NCBI GenBank assembly: GCA_958299035.1
Contig: CATQJL010000316.1
Location: 89,984,443 to 90,048,442, forward strand
Length of the DNA: 64,000 nt
From: Cylicocyclus nassatus
Lineage: Eukaryota; Nematoda; Chromadorea; Rhabditida; Strongylidae
Direction: 5' to 3'
The notes under the pieces are model-generated. The model saw only the letters and a program-made list of their open reading frames with translations, made no database searches and had not been told where the DNA came from. Every line of letters begins with the position of its first letter. Position 1 is the first letter of the stretch. The position numbers and the translations under genes were made by a program. Shown here piece by piece: positions 54,139 through 64,000 of this stretch.

Positions 54139-55556
54139 TCATGATCAACTTCAAAAAAAGAATAGTACGGGGTTAAATCTAGAGACCGTTTCAAGACAGC
54201 GTTGAAGGATTAGAAGGGTGAAAGGGACTCTAAGAGTTTGCAAGAAAATTGGGATTTTGCAACATAAAAGATTCTTTGTTGTTGGAAATTAAGAAAGTAG
54301 AAATTTAGAAACTAACATAAGGAGCCAACCTGCAAACTTTCTGTGAATTAAGGAGTTCTGGGCTGCAAGATTTAAAGCAAATTGAAGATTTTTACCAGCG
54401 AAACATACGTCGGCCTACAGTAAGAGAGGAAGCTTGAGAAAAGGAAGTTTGCCCATCAATTGATGATGTTGAATTGTGTGATTTAGTTCCTACAAACCGT
54501 ACAAATTTGGGACGTCTACGACAGTGAATTTCGAGCAAGGGATTTTATTGGAAATCATCCCAGCCTAAAATTCGAAAAAAATAGGGAGAAGATTTGTAGT
54601 AAGTTCCTCGTCAGTGCATCTCTTTTAAGGTGGGCTTAAGGAGACGTTGTGGCTCTTCAGTGCTGTGAAAACGAGCGACTGATCCGATTTTGGATTGTTA
54701 GACATGCGCGGTTTCAAGAAAAAAAACTTTTTGGTGTTTATGCAGATTTGGTGGAATGGGTAAGGACGCTGCAATTAAAGCGTCATGACGTTCGAAACAA
54801 GCTAGTAATAGACTTTTTGCCAAACATTGCCACAGTCTTTTGAAGTCAAGAAAATCAATAATGATTGTGTCCAGAAATTTCTTCTATCAAACCAAGAAAT
54901 AAGACAAATGTAATATAATAATGATGGCTTAACATGAATAGTATAAAAATTGCAGTTTTTGGAGAATAGACAGAAAGTATGAGATCAGTTGGCACCTTGC
55001 AGCATAAAAAAGCCCCTCTGCAAAAAAAAAGTAAATAATTGTGTTCTTTTTTAAGAGTGCGATCAAGTGTTTGTTGATACTCTCTATCCGCAGGCTCGAA
55101 ATTGTGTATCCGCATTGTCGTCCGTAATATTATGTCACGTTACATGCCCCATAACTTACTCAGGAGCAACTCACGAATTTTCCTTTGGGTTTCTTCCCAT
55201 GTACACTGAACGGACGTTGCTCTTATAGAAGTCAGGGATCAGCGCCGCACCCAACCACACGTTCATCTGTCAGTGACGTTGCATTCAAAGCTTGAAGGAG
55301 TGGCCGCTCGTGAATTAACTTTACTAACTCAACTGGGGTTTTAACTTTGATCACCTGAGCTGGTAGAGTATTCAAATCTAAATTTGTTGGGGGAATTATG
55401 GGCAATTGTGTTTAAGAAGGCTGGCTACAATAAATATATGGGATGCAAGATTATATGCAAGACAACCTCTGAAAGGGTTTTGGCGTCTTCAGCTCTCGAA
55501 AGAGAGATGTGCGAATCGGTTAGCTGTTATTGATCTTGCTTGAAGAGGACGGGAAG
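54139..55556. other. Intergenic between genes C and B, no gene supported
   Basis: A plus frame at 54649-54843 is open for 64 codons but has no motif or splice support. The rest is AT-rich. Confidence 0.35.
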
Positions 55557-55564
55557 AGCAGGAA

Positions 55565-55842
55565 CAGTGCTCGGCACAGGTGGCTTACAAGCAAGCTGGG
55601 TATCGTTTTTGGGAAGAAAAGCAAAGGGGGTTTCGTTTTTGTGACCGAAGGGAGACGCAAAATTGGGGACTTGGCGACGTTTTTTTTATTCGACGTTTCG
55701 TTTTTTGGGGGATTTTGGGGAAATTTTCAGGTTTTTAGAAGAAATTTGGTTGAGGGTCAAAGGGGACTTCGTAAAAATTCTCAAAAGTCAAGGGGGACTT
55801 CGTTTTTTGCATTTTTATCTAGCCACCTCGTGCCGAGCTCTG
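55565..55842. mobile_element. Small hAT-like MITE, 278 bp
   Basis: The ends CAGTGCTCGGCACAGGTGGC and (inverted) CAGAGCTCGGCACGAGGTGG are flanked by a perfect 8-bp duplication AGCAGGAA (55557-55564 and 55843-55850). The terminal GGCAC-AGGT word and the internal AAGCAAAGGGG...TCGTTTTTG phrase resemble the 1247-bp hAT-like elements, so it is probably a distant family member. No protein. Confidence 0.88.
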
Positions 55843-55850
55843 AGCAGGAA

Positions 55851-56620
55851 AAAAAGGAGGAAGAAAAGACAGGTTTGGGACCTTCTAAGCTCAAGTTTTT
55901 TTTTCCAGAAATCAATTCCCTACAATAAGCACCTCAAGCAGTAATTCTAAACAGCCATTTACTAAACTCCAAAAGTTAATGGTATAACTGCCCCTACCTC
56001 TCTGTACGAGTAATGTCGAAAAGGCGAGGAATTCCCAAAACTGCACACTAAAGGTCAGACTTTCCACGAATCTCGAAAAAAATCGCAGATTGACTTACAC
56101 GTACATTTGCCCGCTCCTGAGATTTTTCGGAACTCCTGGATTCATGATGAGCATTATACGCCAGGTAATATACAAAATCGACTCTATTTTAATATTTTAC
56201 CTTTTTCAGGATTCTCAATGCTCCCATTTCATGCTTCCATAAGACTATCATATCTGTTCGACATGTTTTCACCCATTTTTTGATTTTCATTTCAAAGAGT
56301 AACAGAATGATGCGAAAGCCAAAGAAACCCTTCACAAAACTGCCCACGAAGCAGTTTCCCTCACAAACTGCAGATGGACAATTGAAACAGAGTCAACATT
56401 TTTGATTAACGTTTACCAAGCTTGAAGTAGACGAAGTTCAATATGCAGCAAAAATTCATCTTTATTAAACTTTTTGCATTTCAGAGCTACACTCGGCTTT
56501 CGCATAGATGGCGTATAAGATAACAAGAAAGAGAAATTTGCTGTTCCTTAGTTCAAGCTCTTCAGATACAAATTGCAGTCGTGTTCAGCTCACGTAGCGC
56601 TGCATCCAAAGGAATAGAAA
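55851..56620. other. Downstream flank of chemoreceptor gene C
   Basis: No gene or repeat is recognised; it probably contains gene C's 3' untranslated region. Confidence 0.35.
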
Positions 56621-63149
<6,529 letters not shown>

Positions 63150-64000
63150 GGTTGTAGGCAGGAGTTTCTGGAAACATTGATAGAACACGAAATATTGAGC
63201 AAGATCTCTTGAAAAGCGGGACAAGAAAGTAGATTATGGTCGACGTCTCATGATAAACCACAGCGAAAAACTTCATTTTCAAAGTACGGATTGCACACTT
63301 TGGAGAGGTATTGAAGAATCAAAAATTTAGCTTTTCTTATGCCTATTGTAATTATAAACGTAAAATTCCGTTTATGGTCTTACGGCTTGACGCAAGTTTG
63401 GCAAGGTACCTCTGGAAGCGACTTCCTACATGGGCACTAATTTTGAACGATTTCACATTAGAGGGCGATCTCGAACCCAGGTATAAAAGAAATGCAAGCG
63501 CGCTAGACTTCGTTTTTGAGGTTAAAGAGGGGGTCGTAAAAATTGCTGCACAATCATAGCAAAGCTCCAAGACTTTTACATGGAGTATGCGACTGACATG
63601 CGGTAATGCTTCTTCTCACGGACGAGCAAAGTTTGAATTTTTTAGGTTGAAATAAACGGATGATTTACTTAGCGCAGAGACAATCATATCACACTGAGAT
63701 TTGGACCCTTTGTATACAGTATACGTTATATAATATACTACGTAGAATATAAATTCTGAAAACGTATGTAACACACTTTTTTCGAATGAAATTTTAGGAC
63801 GCTGTTCCCGATCCCAGGCGTATCTCCATCAAGCATATATTGCCGCAAGCTCTCAAAATTTTTGGAACTGCTTATTCTGCACTTCTTGCGCAGAACAGCC
63901 CAAACTGCAAAGAGACTTTTAAGCATTCCTCTCCCTTTTTGAGCAATTCATACAGCTTCTGATGATATCGCGCCCAAGTGCGAAATCAACGAAACGTATT
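63150..64000. other. Upstream region of gene C, no gene recognised
   Basis: Short frames on both strands overlap at 63311-63570 without motifs. It presumably contains gene C's promoter. The window ends here. Confidence 0.35.

Overview
The window is eukaryotic and almost certainly from a nematode; a strongylid or rhabditid worm is my inference. The evidence is three tandem Sra/Srab-type chemoreceptor genes, compact multi-exon genes with worm-style acceptors (T-rich tract then CAG or TAG), and a dense, nested crop of Helitron, mariner-like, hAT-like, RTE and Penelope-type sequences. No rRNA gene, CRISPR array or prokaryotic operon is present.

Layout. 1-10 kb is gene-poor and holds several inverted-repeat elements, including a GC-rich family of exactly 578 bp with another copy near 33 kb. 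An SLC36-like amino-acid transporter gene runs on the minus strand from about 27.6 kb (candidate first exon) to its stop at 10152. One of its introns contains a plus-strand element of about 11.8 kb (11729-23567) that looks like an autonomous Helitron. It has an A^TC...CTAG^T boundary, a 4 x 119-bp repeat, a large minisatellite, two mirror-image promoters, an uninterrupted 1791-aa Rep-helicase frame, a second large minisatellite homologous to the first but inverted, and two successive 3' termini. A small two-exon gene lies on the plus strand at 26.6 kb.

27.7-37 kb is a stack of transposable elements. It includes two nearly identical 1247-bp hAT-like elements in opposite orientation with perfect 8-bp target duplications, a 246-bp perfect palindrome carrying two hammerhead-ribozyme motifs, reverse-transcriptase relics, and several mariner-like MITEs.

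37.7-63.2 kb holds three complete minus-strand chemoreceptor genes of 317, 318 and 320 codons. All have seven exons of matching size (141, 63, 123, 96, 197, 187, then 147-156 nt). The genes differ mainly in how much transposon DNA their introns contain. Gene B has an RTE element, itself hit by a mariner-type element, beside its first splice donor. Gene C has a GC-AG first intron full of foldback repeats. The rest is AT-rich DNA with MITEs and a long TG microsatellite.

The most unusual item is the Helitron. The inverted minisatellites flanking the Rep-helicase gene, and the outward-facing second promoter that would transcribe one of them, are not explained by the standard Helitron layout.
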